A program made the translations under genes and the position numbers. Of a stretch of DNA of 64,000 bases, positions 1 to 10,196 are shown piece by piece. The stretch comes from Thermomonas beijingensis (GTDB lineage Bacteria; Pseudomonadota; Gammaproteobacteria; Xanthomonadales; Xanthomonadaceae). The DNA is taken from positions 1 to 64,000 of the forward strand of contig NZ_JAIQDJ010000005.1 of assembly GCF_020034655.1 (NCBI RefSeq), in the 5' to 3' direction. The notes beneath the pieces were generated by a model. The model was not told where the DNA came from and did no database searches. It worked only from the letters and a program-made list of their open reading frames with translations. Every line of letters begins with the position of its first letter. Position 1 is the first letter of the stretch.

Positions 1-102
1 GCGGTGCTCCTGCACCATGCGAACAGCGCGCTCGCGAACTTCAGGGGAATACTTGTTTGATTTGTTCATGGCTCCATCTTCTCAGAGGTTGGAGCCTCCT
101 CA
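1..102 (-). mobile_element. IS3-family insertion sequence, left end with start of orfA (runs off the window)
   Basis: Read on the minus strand, an ATG at position 69 opens a frame beginning MNKSNKYSPEVRERAVRMVQ, the typical N-terminus of the helix-turn-helix OrfA of IS3-family transposases. Upstream of it (positions 70-102) is an inverted-repeat-like end starting TGAGGAGGCTCCAAC; IS3-family ends begin with TG, so I place the tip at 102. The rest of the element lies outside the window. The element interrupts the hrgA-like gene that follows. Family assignment is firm, the exact tip is inferred. Confidence 0.75.
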
Positions 103-635
103 AAACCCGGGGCGATTCAAAGCGCTCATCGAACAAGCGTGGGCCAAACGGCAACCGTTGGCTATACCCGGACGTGGTCGGGATGGAGGATTTGGGCGCG
201 GATTGGCACCAGGAGGTGCGGGACTGCGTGAACCAGTATTCAGACAAGCGGACAAAGCTGTGGTCATTCGAGGCCAAGTTGCTGATCAACCGGTCGAACG
301 TGCGCGAGTGCTTTTTCCAGGCAGTTTCCAACTCGTCGTGGGCGAACTTCGGCTATCTGGTCGCAGCGGAGATCGAGGGCCAGGACACGCTCAAGGAACT
401 GCGAATGCTATTCGCTGCGCACGGCATCGGCCTGATCAAACTGGATGCGGACAACCCGGCAGAAAGTCAGGTCTTGATTCCGGCCCGTGAAAGGGATGAG
501 ATCGATTGGGATATGGCCAATCGACTGGCCACGGAGAATAGGGATTTCCTGGAGTATGTGAAGCTAGTGAAACAGTTCTATCAAACCGGCGAAGCACGGC
601 TTGCCGATTGGGATGTGCCCAAGACAGAAGACTGA
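103..635 (+). pseudogene. HrgA-like (COG2958) protein, 5' part removed by the IS element
   Basis: The reading frame that ends at 635 encodes a protein piece with WLYPDVVGMEDL, then WSFEAKLLINRSNVRECFFQ and ANFGYLVAAEI. This pattern (a plant-like WLHPDLVG motif followed by FELK/NR..VRE.FFQAVSNSSWAN) is that of the C-terminal part of HrgA/COG2958 proteins, often found near restriction-modification genes. The N-terminal winged-helix part expected in the family is absent: the frame runs straight into the IS3-family end at 102. An ATG at 57 lies inside the IS and is unlikely to be a natural start. The function of the family is not established; here it is most likely a dead remnant of the island inserted at tRNA-Phe. 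Confidence 0.6.
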
Positions 636-638
636 TGC

Positions 639-893
639 CTATTCGAGATGGCCGATGATGTCGAGGCGTTCATCGCCACGCTGAAATGAGCCCAGCCAAG
701 CACCCGGTGAATCGTGGTGGGCGCAAGTCATCAATAGAGTGAAGCCATCGCATCCGAGTGCTTTGGCGTTGGCGAAGTCGGTGGTGTCGAACTTTGCCTC
801 GCGCACCAGTGTCGTCGATATCGACTTCATTGCAGACTCGAACAGGTCGAGCAAGTAGTCTTGCAAATTTGCGCTGATGTTGCGGGAGGTCAC
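639..893 (-). CDS. Hypothetical small protein or remnant
   Basis: An 84-residue frame on the minus strand lies between the hrgA remnant and the integrase remnant, tail to tail with the former (3-base gap). It contains TTDFANAKALGCDGFTLLMTC and AHHDSPGAWLG. I do not recognise the family. The frame is not a simple shadow of another gene because nothing convincing is coded on the plus strand here, but the region is degraded island DNA, so it may equally be a fragment without function. Confidence 0.25.
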   Translation of the reverse strand: MTSRNISANLQDYLLDLFESAMKSISTTLVREAKFDTTDFANAKALGCDGFTLLMTCAHHDSPGAWLGSFQRGDERLDIIGHLE

Positions 894-997
894 TGCTCAT
901 CGTGAAAGAGCTGATGGGCCACAGCTCGATCAAGCAGACCGAGCGTTACGCCCATCTCGCGCCGTTGCAGGCGCACCAGGAAATCCTGCGGCTCTAG
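893..997 (+). pseudogene. Tyrosine-type site-specific integrase, C-terminal remnant
   Basis: The frame ending at the TAG of 995-997 encodes LLIVKELMGHSSIKQTERY followed by AHLAP. This is the box II end of phage/island integrases: LGH-like turn with the second catalytic His, then the nucleophilic Tyr in the RYAHLAP motif. Nothing upstream in the same frame continues the catalytic domain (the Arg box is missing), so only about 30 residues survive. It points toward the 3' end of tRNA-Phe 140 bases downstream, the usual arrangement for an island integrated into a tRNA gene. Confidence 0.65.
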
Positions 998-1139
998 AGC
1001 CGCTCGTCGCCTTTCAGGAGGAGGCACTTGACCAGCCACACAGAATCAGCACAATGACCGTCCGGCCTGCGCTGTGGTGTCGACAATGATGTCGGCACGT
1101 AAGTCTTTGATTTAGCTCGCTTGGCTGTGCCACCAAGGA

Positions 1140-1215
1140 TGGTGGCTCGGGACGGAATCGAACCGCCGACACGGGGATTTTCAATCCCCTGCTCTACCAA
1201 CTGAGCTACCGAGCC
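1140..1215 (-). tRNA. tRNA-Phe (anticodon GAA)
   Basis: Read on the minus strand, the 76-base gene starts GGCTCGGTAGCTCAGTTGGT, has the anticodon stem GGGGA/TCCCC enclosing the loop TTGAAAA (anticodon GAA), a T arm with GGTTCGATTCC, an acceptor stem GGCTCGG/CCGAGCC, discriminator A and an encoded CCA. All arms pair fully. The gene's 3' end faces the island remnants at 1-1000, consistent with use of this tRNA as an integration target. Confidence 0.97.
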
Positions 1216-1232
1216 ATCGGTGTGAGCCGCGC

Positions 1233-1261
1233 ATGATACGGGGTGAATGCCGTTTCGGCAA
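1233..1261 (-). promoter_or_regulatory. sigma70 promoter of tRNA-Phe
   Basis: On the minus strand TTGCCG (1261-1256) is followed after exactly 17 bases by TATCAT (1238-1233). The tRNA begins 17 bases further on. Between the -10 and the gene lies a GC-rich discriminator (GCGCGGC), as in stable-RNA promoters under stringent control. Confidence 0.7.
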
Positions 1262-1364
1262 GCGGCCTGCGCAGTGAATTGCGCCGAATTTGGGCTGCCT
1301 GGCTAAGCCGGCGTTGGGCTTGGGGGGCGGATGATGTGGGCGTTGCCAAACAAGGAGGTGTGTC

Positions 1365-1799
1365 ATGAAATCGCTGATTGTCTCGGGTTTGGTTTCGGTC
1401 CTGGTTGCGTTGGGGCTGGCCGGTTGTGCCGGCAATCGACTGAGTGATACCGATCGGCTGGCGTTATATCAGGCGCATGCCGGTGCGCCGGTGAAGCAGA
1501 TCCGCTACATGGAACCGATCGGTTGGGATCGCATCGACGACCAGCATCTGGTGTTGCAGATGCGCCCGCAGGAAAGTTGGTTGTTGCGGCTGATGGCCCC
1601 TTGTTTGAACACGGGAAGTGGATCGCCATTTCTGGGCGTATCGTCCTTCAACGGAATGACGCTGACCCGGTTCGACAAAGTCGTGGTGCCGGGTGGCCAC
1701 ATCAGCTGCATGATCGATGAGATTCGCCCGCTGGATGTGAAGGCGCTACGTGCAGCCGAAACCATGCTGCGTGAGAAGCCTCACGCTTCCGGCACATAA
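1365..1799 (+). CDS. DUF6491-type outer-membrane lipoprotein
   Basis: A 144-residue protein with a short basic N-terminus, a hydrophobic stretch (residues 4-20) and the lipobox LAGC (Cys21), so it should be lipid-anchored after signal peptidase II cleavage. The mature part has [18 protein letters not shown] and a paired Cys-containing region ([18 protein letters not shown]), matching the DUF6491 family that is common in Xanthomonadaceae. The ATG is preceded by AAGGAGG. Role unknown. Its 3' end overlaps the 3' end of the convergent yggX by 19 bases, so the two coding regions share sequence on opposite strands. Family call is from memory of the pattern; lipoprotein nature is seen directly. Confidence 0.8.
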   Translation: MKSLIVSGLVSVLVALGLAGCAGNRLSDTDRLALYQAHAGAPVKQIRYMEPIGWDRIDDQHLVLQMRPQESWLLRLMAPCLNTGSGSPFLGVSSFNGMTLTRFDKVVVPGGHISCMIDEIRPLDVKALRAAETMLREKPHASGT

Positions 1800-2050
1800 C
1801 CCGGCGGTTTGCCCGCATCGCCCTCAAACAAGTATTTCACCATCTGCGCCTCAAGAAAGGCACGGTGTTCTGGGTTCATCGGTGAGATGCGGTTTTCGTT
1901 GATCAGCATGGTCTGGTGCGCCAGCCAGCGTTGCCAGGCGGGTTTGCCCACCTGCTCGAACACGCGCTTGCCGGCCGCGCCTGGCCACGGCGGAAAGTCC
2001 AGGCCGTCGGTGTCGATGTTGTCCACCACGCAGTGCACTTTGCGGGTCAT
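1781..2050 (-). CDS. yggX: YggX family Fe(II)-trafficking / oxidative-damage protection protein
   Basis: An 89-residue cytoplasmic protein with [20 protein letters not shown] at the N-terminus (the conserved Cys at residue 7), then the helical part [17 protein letters not shown] and [13 protein letters not shown]. Length and sequence fit YggX, which helps protect iron-sulfur clusters from oxidants. It follows mutY with a 4-base ATGA overlap; mutY-yggX is also an operon in Escherichia coli, and MutY itself carries a 4Fe-4S cluster. The last codons overlap the convergent lipoprotein gene. Confidence 0.95.
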   Translation of the reverse strand: MTRKVHCVVDNIDTDGLDFPPWPGAAGKRVFEQVGKPAWQRWLAHQTMLINENRISPMNPEHRAFLEAQMVKYLFEGDAGKPPGYVPEA

Positions 2051-3096
2051 TGTGTTTGCTCCAGTAGTTTGCGCACGGGGGCGGGTAGCCCCAGCGTGTG
2101 AAGGTCAGCGCGATGGATCCAGCGCAGATCTGCATTATCGCCCACCGCGCAGCGCAGGCCGTTGACGGTGATCAGCTGCGGTTGGATACGCAGGCGGTAG
2201 TGGGAAAACCCGTGGATCAGGACGGGTAGTGCGCGGGCAGCACCGAAATCGCCGTCGATATGGCGTTGAAACCACACTTGCGCAGTTTCGTTATTTGCAT
2301 GTTCCGGCAGCGACCACAGCGCGGCCCAAATGCCTGCCGGTGGACGCCGTTGCAGCAGCACGCGGCCTTGTCCATCATCCAGAATCAGCATGTGCGCGTC
2401 ACGCTGTGGCAGGGTTTTGCCGGGTTTGGGCGTGGGCAATGCGTTGCTGCGGCCATCGCGCCATGCAACGCACAGCATTTGCAGTGGGCACTGCGGGCAG
2501 GCGGGATTGTGGCGGGTGCACAAGGTGGCACCGAAATCCATTTGCGCTTGCGTCCAATCGGCCTGTCGCGCATCCGGCAGCAGTGATTCGGCCAGCGTCC
2601 ACAACTGTTTTTCGATGGCCGGTGTGCCCGGCCAGCCTTCGATCCCGAACACCCGGCACAGCACGCGTTTGACATTGCCATCCAGAATTGGCGCCGGCGT
2701 ATTCCATGCCTGCGACAAGATCGCACCGGCGGTGCTGCGGCCAATGCCGGGTAGTGCGATGAGTGCGGCAAGCTCGTGCGGCAGATCACCGTTGTGATGT
2801 TCCACGCACAGTTTTGCCGCCGCGTGCAGGTTGCGTGCACGTGCGTAGTAGCCCAGCCCCGACCACAATGCCAACACCTTGTCCTGCCGAGCATTGGCCA
2901 GTGCGGGCAGGTTGGGCAGGGCATCGACGAAGCGCTGGAAATAAGCGGTAACCACGCTCACCTGCGTCTGTTGCAACATGATTTCGCTGAGCCAGACGCG
3001 GTACGGCGTGCGTGGATGTTGCCACGGCAAATCATGGCGACCGTACTGGTCAAACCACGCCAGCAGGCGGGTGGAAATGTCCTGGTTTGGAATCAT
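2047..3096 (-). CDS. mutY: A/G-specific adenine DNA glycosylase MutY
   Basis: A 349-residue protein that removes adenine mispaired with 8-oxoguanine. Visible features in order: catalytic Glu38 in [10 protein letters not shown]; the helix-hairpin-helix [13 protein letters not shown]; the catalytic Asp in [10 protein letters not shown]; the 4Fe-4S loop with spacing C-x6-C-x2-C-x5-C ([17 protein letters not shown]); and a C-terminal NUDIX-like domain from about residue 230 ([20 protein letters not shown]) that reads 8-oxoG. The ATG at 3096 (MIPNQD) is chosen because it overlaps the stop of the AsmA-like gene by 4 bases and gives the normal family length; an open frame extends further upstream but lacks homology. 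Part of ftsY-asmA-like-mutY-yggX. Confidence 0.96.
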   Translation of the reverse strand: MIPNQDISTRLLAWFDQYGRHDLPWQHPRTPYRVWLSEIMLQQTQVSVVTAYFQRFVDALPNLPALANARQDKVLALWSGLGYYARARNLHAAAKLCVEHHNGDLPHELAALIALPGIGRSTAGAILSQAWNTPAPILDGNVKRVLCRVFGIEGWPGTPAIEKQLWTLAESLLPDARQADWTQAQMDFGATLCTRHNPACPQCPLQMLCVAWRDGRSNALPTPKPGKTLPQRDAHMLILDDGQGRVLLQRRPPAGIWAALWSLPEHANNETAQVWFQRHIDGDFGAARALPVLIHGFSHYRLRIQPQLITVNGLRCAVGDNADLRWIHRADLHTLGLPAPVRKLLEQTQ

Positions 3097-4349
3097 GGTG
3101 AATGACTGATGTCCACTTCCACACCTTCCAGCACTGCGCCGCCGATATCGATACGCGGGGTGCTGAGCGTGCCGGTCAGTGGCGGCAGCGGTGAGCCGGT
3201 GTTGCCGGCATTCACCCAAGTCACAACGGCGGGTAGACGCAACTGCGCATCGAAGGTAGTGGCATCGCGACGTAGCGAAAGTGAGAGTGCATCGGTCAAC
3301 CCCAGTGCACCGCGATAATCCAGCACGAACGGCAAGGCCGAGTGCGATGCCGATAGTGGCGCGGGCAGGGCGGGCCATTGCTGCGGCCATTGCGCCAGTT
3401 GCCCCTGCAGATGCAGGCGCAGGGTTTGCCCCAAGGTAAGGCTGCCGCGTGCTTGCGTGTTGGGGATTGGGCCGGCGCCGTGCAATACAAGTGTTGCCGG
3501 CACAAACCGCCAGCTGGCGCTATTGAAGGCCATTGGCCCGAACAGGCCTAGCCGGAATGGACGCTGGGTGCTGCCATTTTCGTAGCGCCCAGCAAGCCCG
3601 AGTTTGGCCGGTTGCAGCAAGGCCGAGTCCTTGCCGATGCGCAGTGGGCCGGCGAGAAAAATCTGCAGCGGCACGCGCCATTGCGCATCGGCCAGTGTCA
3701 TGTGCCCGGCCCCGGCGATCCCGGCGCGCTGACCCTCCAGCAGGCGCTGCGGGGTTTGCAGACTGATCGCCAAATCCACGGGCAGACGCAGTGATGCCGC
3801 CCGGTAGCGGCCCTGTACATGCATGCGCAGCAGTTGCGTGGGGTGCAGGCTGGGGATGTGGATGGCGAGTTGGTCGATTTGCCAATCGTCATTGACGATG
3901 CGGGCATCGCGCAGTTGCACGCCGTGGGTGATGACTGGGATGCGGGTTTCCGACGGTGGTCGCGTGGCCAGCCAGCGTTGCAATGCCGGCAGGTTCAGTA
4001 CGGGGGCATCCAGGGCGATGCGTTCGATGCGAAGGTCAGCGCCCATGCTGCGTAGTGTGCGCCACGGCAATGCGATGAAGACACGCTGGGCTCGCAGCAG
4101 TGCAGTGGGGTCATTGGGGCGCTGTGCCACGACACCGCGCAATTCCAAGCGTGGTGTATCACGCACACTGTAGTGAATGGATTGCGCGTGGAGTTCCAGA
4201 TGCAGGGCTTGGCCCGCCTGCCGCAGCAGCAAGCGGCCTGCTCGCTCGGGTTGCAGCAACCACAGCGCCAGCAAGCAGGCGATGGCCAGAAACAGCGCCA
4301 GCCGTCGCAGCCGCCGCATGCGCGGAGGGGGTGCGACGGCCGGATTCAT
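3093..4349 (-). CDS. AsmA-like inner-membrane-anchored protein of unknown function
   Basis: A 418-residue protein with an Arg-rich start (RMRRLRRLALF), one membrane segment (about residues 14-32), and then a long beta-rich periplasmic part with repeated motifs of alternating hydrophobic residues such as LELRGVVAQ and GRYRAASLRLPVDLAIS. This architecture resembles the AsmA/TamB group thought to work in envelope lipid transport or assembly. I did not recognise a specific named family. It overlaps ftsY upstream and mutY downstream by 4 bases each, so its translation is coupled to both; no functional link is obvious. Confidence is high that it is a gene, low for function. Confidence 0.7.
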   Translation of the reverse strand: MNPAVAPPPRMRRLRRLALFLAIACLLALWLLQPERAGRLLLRQAGQALHLELHAQSIHYSVRDTPRLELRGVVAQRPNDPTALLRAQRVFIALPWRTLRSMGADLRIERIALDAPVLNLPALQRWLATRPPSETRIPVITHGVQLRDARIVNDDWQIDQLAIHIPSLHPTQLLRMHVQGRYRAASLRLPVDLAISLQTPQRLLEGQRAGIAGAGHMTLADAQWRVPLQIFLAGPLRIGKDSALLQPAKLGLAGRYENGSTQRPFRLGLFGPMAFNSASWRFVPATLVLHGAGPIPNTQARGSLTLGQTLRLHLQGQLAQWPQQWPALPAPLSASHSALPFVLDYRGALGLTDALSLSLRRDATTFDAQLRLPAVVTWVNAGNTGSPLPPLTGTLSTPRIDIGGAVLEGVEVDISHSP

Positions 4350-5449
4350 CCGCCGCCCAGTGCTTCGGGCAGCAGTGCATCCACGAAGGCTTCGGCATCA
4401 AATATGCGTAAATCTTCCGGGCGTTCACCAATGCCGGCATAGCGAATCGGGATGCCGAATTCCCGCGCCAATGCGAACACCACGCCGCCCTTGGCGGTGC
4501 CGTCGAGTTTGGTGACCACAAGGCCGGTCACCGGGATTTTTTCGTTGAACTTGCGCACTTGGTTGAGTGCGTTCTGGCCGGTGGTGCCGTCGATCACCAT
4601 CAATACTTCATGCGGCGCTTCTGCATCGAGTTTGCGCAGCACACGCGCCACTTTGGCCAGTTCTTCCATCAGCCCGCCCTGGGTGTGCAGGCGACCAGCG
4701 GTATCGGCGATCAAGACTTCGGTGCCGCGCGACCTGGCTGCTTGCAGTGCATCGAATGCCACCGATGCGGCATCGGCATTCTGGCCTTGCGCAACCACCG
4801 CCACGCCATTGCGTTCGCCCCAGGCTTGCAATTGCGCAACGGCAGCCGCACGGAAGGTGTCGCCAGCGGCCAGCATCAGGCTGCGGCCTTCATCCTTGTA
4901 GCGGCGTGCCAATTTGCCAATCGTGGTGGTTTTGCCAACCCCGTTGACGCCGATGGTGAGCAGGACGAAAGGTTTTTTCGACGCATCAATCTGCAAGGGA
5001 ATGGCCACCGGCCGCAGCAGCGCGATCAAATCCATGCGCAATGCGTGTAGGAGCGCATTGGCATCGGTAAATTCGCGCCCTTTCATGCGTTTGCGCAGGG
5101 ATTCCACCAATTGCGTACTGGCGGTCACGCCTACATCGGCGGTGAGCAGCGCGGTTTCGATTTCATCCAGCAACGCGTCGTCCAGTTTCGGGTTGCGCGA
5201 AAACAGACCGCTGAAGCTGCGTGCAAAGGCGCTACCGCGCAGGCGTTCGCGCCAGCTTGGCTTGCCTGCGGGCGCGGCGAGAGTGGCAGCGGGCAGGTGC
5301 ACGGATGCAGGTTCGGGCGCGGGGTCAGGCAGCGCCGCAGGCGCAGCATCGACAGGGGGGTCAAGGGCGACCACGGCAGCGGGGGGCTGGGCCGCGTCCG
5401 GCGTGGGCGTTTGCGCGTCGGGTTGCTTGCGGCGGAACCAGCTGACCAT
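4346..5449 (-). CDS. ftsY: Signal recognition particle receptor FtsY
   Basis: A 367-residue GTPase that docks SRP-ribosome complexes at the inner membrane. An Ala/Pro/Asp-rich A-domain (about residues 1-65) precedes the N domain (helical, about 70-150) and the G domain: G1 GVNGVGKTTTIGKLARRY, G3 DTAGR, G4 TKLDGTAKGG, and a C-terminal amphipathic end. Its partner ffh is at 56.4 kb. It heads a four-gene overlapping cluster (ftsY, AsmA-like, mutY, yggX) and is divergent from rsmD with a 59-base gap, so promoters for both must sit in or near that gap. The acidic A domain is short compared with the enterobacterial protein. Confidence 0.96.
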   Translation of the reverse strand: MVSWFRRKQPDAQTPTPDAAQPPAAVVALDPPVDAAPAALPDPAPEPASVHLPAATLAAPAGKPSWRERLRGSAFARSFSGLFSRNPKLDDALLDEIETALLTADVGVTASTQLVESLRKRMKGREFTDANALLHALRMDLIALLRPVAIPLQIDASKKPFVLLTIGVNGVGKTTTIGKLARRYKDEGRSLMLAAGDTFRAAAVAQLQAWGERNGVAVVAQGQNADAASVAFDALQAARSRGTEVLIADTAGRLHTQGGLMEELAKVARVLRKLDAEAPHEVLMVIDGTTGQNALNQVRKFNEKIPVTGLVVTKLDGTAKGGVVFALAREFGIPIRYAGIGERPEDLRIFDAEAFVDALLPEALGGG

Positions 5450-5508
5450 GAAGCCGTCGAATATCGGAAAATGGCGGCCATGGTAGCACCGAGCCCCCCG
5501 AGTCCTTG

Positions 5509-6629
<1,121 letters not shown>

Positions 6630-6678
6630 CAGGTGCATGGCCTCGCGTTTTTTGTTGCTGTCTCTGCAGGGGAACCCC

Positions 6679-7167
6679 ATGAACATGTTGATCCGTTTGC
6701 TTGTTGTCGCTTGTCTTGTGTTGCCATTTGCCGCATGCAAGAAGGCGGAAGCGCCGAAGGTTGAAGCGCAAGCCGCCATTCCGTTGCCTACCAGCAGCGA
6801 ACAAAAAGATTGGAAACCCTATCTGGAATACAAGCTCACCCCGCATATGGGTGGCATTACCAGCTCGCCGTTTGTGTACTTTCTGCCCAAGAGTGATGTC
6901 GAAGATTTTGCCGGCAAGTATCAGCGCCAGTTGGAAAAGCTGGAGGGTGATCTGGGGCGCGGCATTATCGAAGGCAATATGTTGGTGTTTGCTTCGCCTG
7001 ACTCCGAGAAAGAGGTGGAAATGATCGAAGCTGCGTTCAAATCGGTTCCGGCTGGCAGCATGAAAGGCGTGAAGGTGATTTTCATCGGTACCGGCGTCCT
7101 GGGTGAGCGGGTCAAGGCTGCGGTAGAGCCGGCCGGCGTCAACTACATCTTCGAAGAAGCCAAGTGA
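6679..7167 (+). CDS. Putative lipoprotein, function unknown
   Basis: A 162-residue protein with a signal sequence (MNMLIRLLVVACLVLPFAAC) that ends in a lipobox with Cys20, followed by KKAEAPK, a flexible linker typical of lipid-anchored proteins. The mature part (from about residue 45) has WKPYLEYKLTPHMGGITSSP and a second half DSEKEVEMIEAAFKSVPAG plus KVIFIGTGVLGERVKAAVEP. I do not recognise the family; it looks like a small globular periplasmic domain. The ATG at 6679 is preferred over upstream starts because GCAGGGGAA precedes it and the signal peptide begins there. It follows coaD by 49 bases. Confidence 0.75.
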   Translation: MNMLIRLLVVACLVLPFAACKKAEAPKVEAQAAIPLPTSSEQKDWKPYLEYKLTPHMGGITSSPFVYFLPKSDVEDFAGKYQRQLEKLEGDLGRGIIEGNMLVFASPDSEKEVEMIEAAFKSVPAGSMKGVKVIFIGTGVLGERVKAAVEPAGVNYIFEEAK

Positions 7168-7176
7168 GTCTTGCTT

Positions 7177-7202
7177 GCGTGGCCGCCACAATGCGGCCAC
7201 GC
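7177..7202 (+). terminator. Hairpin after the lipoprotein gene, possible terminator
   Basis: A perfect 10-base stem GCGTGGCCGC / GCGGCCACGC with a 6-base loop starts 9 bases after the stop codon. No T-tract follows, so it may stabilise the 3' end rather than terminate. Confidence 0.45.
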
Positions 7203-7261
7203 AGTTGCGTATTGGTCATTCCTGCGCAGTGGGCTTGTGCGGGAACTGGCGGATTGCCGCG

Positions 7262-7522
7262 ATGTCGCTGAAAATCAACGAACTGTGCATAAATTGTGAT
7301 GTGTGCGAGCCGGTTTGCCCGAACAAGGCAATCTCCATGGGGCCAGACATCTACGTGATCGAAGCGGATCTTTGCACTGAGTGCGTGGGCCATTTCGACG
7401 AACCACAATGTGTCTCGGTATGTCCAGTTGAATGTATCGACCCTGATCCCGATCATCCGGAATCGCAGGAACAGCTGTTAGCCAAACTGGCGCAGCTGCA
7501 GGCTGAGGGAGCTGCACCATGA
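7262..7522 (+). CDS. YfhL-family 2[4Fe-4S] ferredoxin
   Basis: An 86-residue ferredoxin with CINCDVCEPVCPNKAI as the first cluster motif (Cys9, 12, 15, 19) and a second with the longer insert CTECVGHFDEPQCVSVCPVEC, the feature of the YfhL/Alvin group of low-potential ferredoxins. It acts as a cytoplasmic electron carrier; partners are not known from context. The start at 7262 gives the conserved MSLKINELC. Its stop overlaps the ggt start by 4 bases. In other Xanthomonadaceae a ferredoxin of this kind also sits near coaD. Confidence 0.94.
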   Translation: MSLKINELCINCDVCEPVCPNKAISMGPDIYVIEADLCTECVGHFDEPQCVSVCPVECIDPDPDHPESQEQLLAKLAQLQAEGAAP

Positions 7523-9240
7523 AGAAAATTGCGTCTATTTGCCTGCTGTCATTGGTGCCGATGCTTGCGCTGGCGCAGTCCAATCCAGTGCCCGCACATC
7601 CGCCCGGTGCAGCTATCGCATCAGCACATGCACTGGCCACGCAAGCGGGCATCGATGTCATCAAGCAAGGTGGCAATGCATTTGATGCGGCAGTGGCGGT
7701 ATCGGCCACGTTGTCGGTGGTCGAGCCGATTAGCTCGGGGCTGGGCGGCGGTGGTTTGTGGTTATTGCACGATGCCAAATCCGGGCGCGATGTGTTTGTG
7801 GATGGTCGTGAAACTTCACCAGCAGCAGCCACGCCGGACAAGTTCCTCGACAAGAATGGCAACCTGGATCCCAATCGTGCGCAAACCGGGCCGTGGTCGG
7901 CGGGGATTCCAGGCTTGCCGGCCATGCTGGTGCATGTGGCTGAAAAATACGGCAAATTGCCGCTGGAAAAATCACTGGCCCCGGCAATCGGCATCGCCCG
8001 CAACGGGTTTCCGGTGTATGCACGGATGGCCGGTGGCTATCAGGTCAAGCGTGCAGAAATGGATCGCTATCCCGGCACGCGAGCGGTTTTTTCGCCAGCA
8101 GGCAAACCCATTAAACTAGGCGATATTTTCCGCCAGCCGGATCTTGCCAAAACGTTGGAGCGCTTAGGCAAACAAGGCTTTGACGGGTTTTACCGTGGCC
8201 CGGTGGCCAGCAAGCTGGTCGCTGGCGTCAATGCACAAGGCGGTCAGTGGAGTTTGAACGAGTTGGCCAGCTATCGGGTGAAAGAACGCGACCCGATCCG
8301 CTTCCGCTACCACGAGTGGGATGTCACCACTGCACCGCCGGTGTCATCCGGTGGCATCGCCTTGGCCGAGATGCTGCAAATTTTGGCACCCTATGACTTG
8401 AAGGCACTGCCCGAAGCAGAGCGCGTGCATTTGGTGGTGGAGTCGATGCGGCGTGCGTATCGCGACCGCACTTTCTATCTGGGTGATCCGGATTTCGTGA
8501 AAGTGCCACAAAAATTGCTCACCAGTACCGACTACGCCGCCGGTCTGCGCGCCACCATCCATCCGGACAAAGCCACCCCCAGCAATTTGCTATCGGGTGC
8601 GCCGACACCGCTGGAAGACGAAGAAACCACGCATTTTTCGATTATCGATGCCGATGGCAACCGGGTAGCGGCCACCCAAACCGTCAACCTGCTGTATGGC
8701 TCGGGTCTGATCCCGCCCGGTACTGGCGTGCTGCTGAACGATGAAATGGATGATTTTGCGCTCAAGCCCGGCACTCCCAATGCATTCGGGGTGATGGGTT
8801 ATGAAGCCAACGCTCCCAAGCCCGGCAAGCGCATGCTTAGCTCGATGACGCCCACCTTCATGGAGTCGAAAGACACAGTAGCCGTGCTGGGGACACCCGG
8901 CGGCAGCCGCATCATTACCATGGTGCTGTTGGGTATTCTGGGCTACGACCAAGGCCTGAATGCGCAGCAAGTTGCTGCATTGCCGCGCTATCACCACCAA
9001 TGGTTGCCGGATGCGATTGATGCCGAGCCCAACGCCATTTCCGCAGCGGCGGCCAAGCAGCTGCAAGCCATGGGGCATACGGTTGAGCTGCCGCCCGATG
9101 CGGCCGAAGGCGGGCGCGGCTCCAGCCATGTCTGGGGCAATCTGCAAACCGTGGAATGGGATCGTCGCAGCAATACATTGCAAGGCGGCAGTGATCCGCG
9201 GGCCCCGGAAGGCAAGGCCATGGTATTGCCGCAGCCGTAA
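7519..9240 (+). CDS. ggt: Gamma-glutamyltransferase (glutathione hydrolase)
   Basis: A 573-residue N-terminal-nucleophile hydrolase that cleaves the gamma-glutamyl bond of glutathione in the periplasm. There is a signal peptide ([20 protein letters not shown]), the large-subunit core with [13 protein letters not shown] and DGRETSP, and the autoprocessing site at Thr370 in [10 protein letters not shown], which becomes the nucleophile of the small subunit. Downstream SSMTPTF and [13 protein letters not shown] belong to the substrate site. Length matches the family. Translation is coupled to the ferredoxin gene (ATGA overlap); the reason for that pairing is not obvious. Confidence 0.96.
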   Translation: MKKIASICLLSLVPMLALAQSNPVPAHPPGAAIASAHALATQAGIDVIKQGGNAFDAAVAVSATLSVVEPISSGLGGGGLWLLHDAKSGRDVFVDGRETSPAAATPDKFLDKNGNLDPNRAQTGPWSAGIPGLPAMLVHVAEKYGKLPLEKSLAPAIGIARNGFPVYARMAGGYQVKRAEMDRYPGTRAVFSPAGKPIKLGDIFRQPDLAKTLERLGKQGFDGFYRGPVASKLVAGVNAQGGQWSLNELASYRVKERDPIRFRYHEWDVTTAPPVSSGGIALAEMLQILAPYDLKALPEAERVHLVVESMRRAYRDRTFYLGDPDFVKVPQKLLTSTDYAAGLRATIHPDKATPSNLLSGAPTPLEDEETTHFSIIDADGNRVAATQTVNLLYGSGLIPPGTGVLLNDEMDDFALKPGTPNAFGVMGYEANAPKPGKRMLSSMTPTFMESKDTVAVLGTPGGSRIITMVLLGILGYDQGLNAQQVAALPRYHHQWLPDAIDAEPNAISAAAAKQLQAMGHTVELPPDAAEGGRGSSHVWGNLQTVEWDRRSNTLQGGSDPRAPEGKAMVLPQP

Positions 9241-9263
9241 GGCCTGCGGCGTACACTTGCGCC

Positions 9264-10151
9264 ATGAAACTTTGGTCTGTTCTCGGTAATTCGCAAAAGC
9301 TCGATGGTGGCGCGATGTTCGGCAACGCGCCGCGTGCACTGTGGGAACGCTGGGTGGCAGTGGATGCGCAAAACCGCATTGATCTAGCCTGCCGCGCATT
9401 GCTGGCCTCACCACTGAATGGCAAAACGGTGTTGTTTGAAACCGGCATCGGCGCGTTTTTCCCGCCGCAATTGCGTGAACGCTATGGGGTACTGGAAACC
9501 CGGCACGTATTGCTCGAATCATTGGTGCAGGCTGGTTTCCAGCATGAGGATATCGACGTGGTGGTGCTTTCGCACCTGCATTTCGATCACGCCGGTGGCC
9601 TGCTGGCGCCGTGGGTGGACGGGCGCGCACCCGAATTGCTGTTTCCCAACGCCACCTTCGTGATTGGTAAAGCACATTGGCAGCGCGCACTGCATCCGCA
9701 CCCACGCGATCGTGCCAGCTTCATTCCGGAATTGCCGGCGTTGTTGCAAGCCAGTGGCCGGTTGGAGTTGGTGGACGGTGATTATTCGCAGGCGCTGGGT
9801 CAAGCAGTGCGCTTCCATCACAGTGATGGGCATACCCCCGGGCTGATGTTGGCCGAGATTGCGGGTGCCCAACGTGATGACGGCGTGGCGCAGGGCGGCG
9901 TGGTGTTCTGCGCCGATTTGATCCCCGGCCGGCCGTGGGTGCACGTGCCGATCACGATGGGCTACGACCGCTGTGCGGAAACCTTGATCGACGAGAAACG
10001 CGCATTCTTGCAGGACATGCAGGCGCGCAATGTGCAGTTGTTTTTCACCCACGATGCCGCTTGTGCGATGGCGCAAGTGGTGTGCGATGACAAAGGGCGG
10101 TTTGCCGCCGCACACGAGCAGGCGGAGTTGCTGGGGTGGGAGCTGGGGTGA
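9264..10151 (+). CDS. Metallo-beta-lactamase-fold hydrolase
   Basis: A 295-residue MBL-fold protein with the metal motif H104-x-H106-x-D108-H109 in [11 protein letters not shown], a second-site His in [10 protein letters not shown] and a late His in FFTHDAA. There is no signal peptide, so it is probably cytoplasmic. The substrate cannot be read from the sequence; relatives include lactonases and thioesterases. It starts 23 bases after ggt and could share its transcript. It ends 45 bases before the convergent symporter gene. Confidence 0.85.
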   Translation: MKLWSVLGNSQKLDGGAMFGNAPRALWERWVAVDAQNRIDLACRALLASPLNGKTVLFETGIGAFFPPQLRERYGVLETRHVLLESLVQAGFQHEDIDVVVLSHLHFDHAGGLLAPWVDGRAPELLFPNATFVIGKAHWQRALHPHPRDRASFIPELPALLQASGRLELVDGDYSQALGQAVRFHHSDGHTPGLMLAEIAGAQRDDGVAQGGVVFCADLIPGRPWVHVPITMGYDRCAETLIDEKRAFLQDMQARNVQLFFTHDAACAMAQVVCDDKGRFAAAHEQAELLGWELG

Positions 10152-10196
10152 AAACAAACAGGTGAAACCGAACGATTCGCCTGCTCACGAATCAGC

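Noticed and set aside
1140..1215. Second copy of the tRNA-Phe 3' end as att site inside the window
   Set aside because: No other copy of the tRNA end was seen; the far end of the island must lie to the left if it exists.
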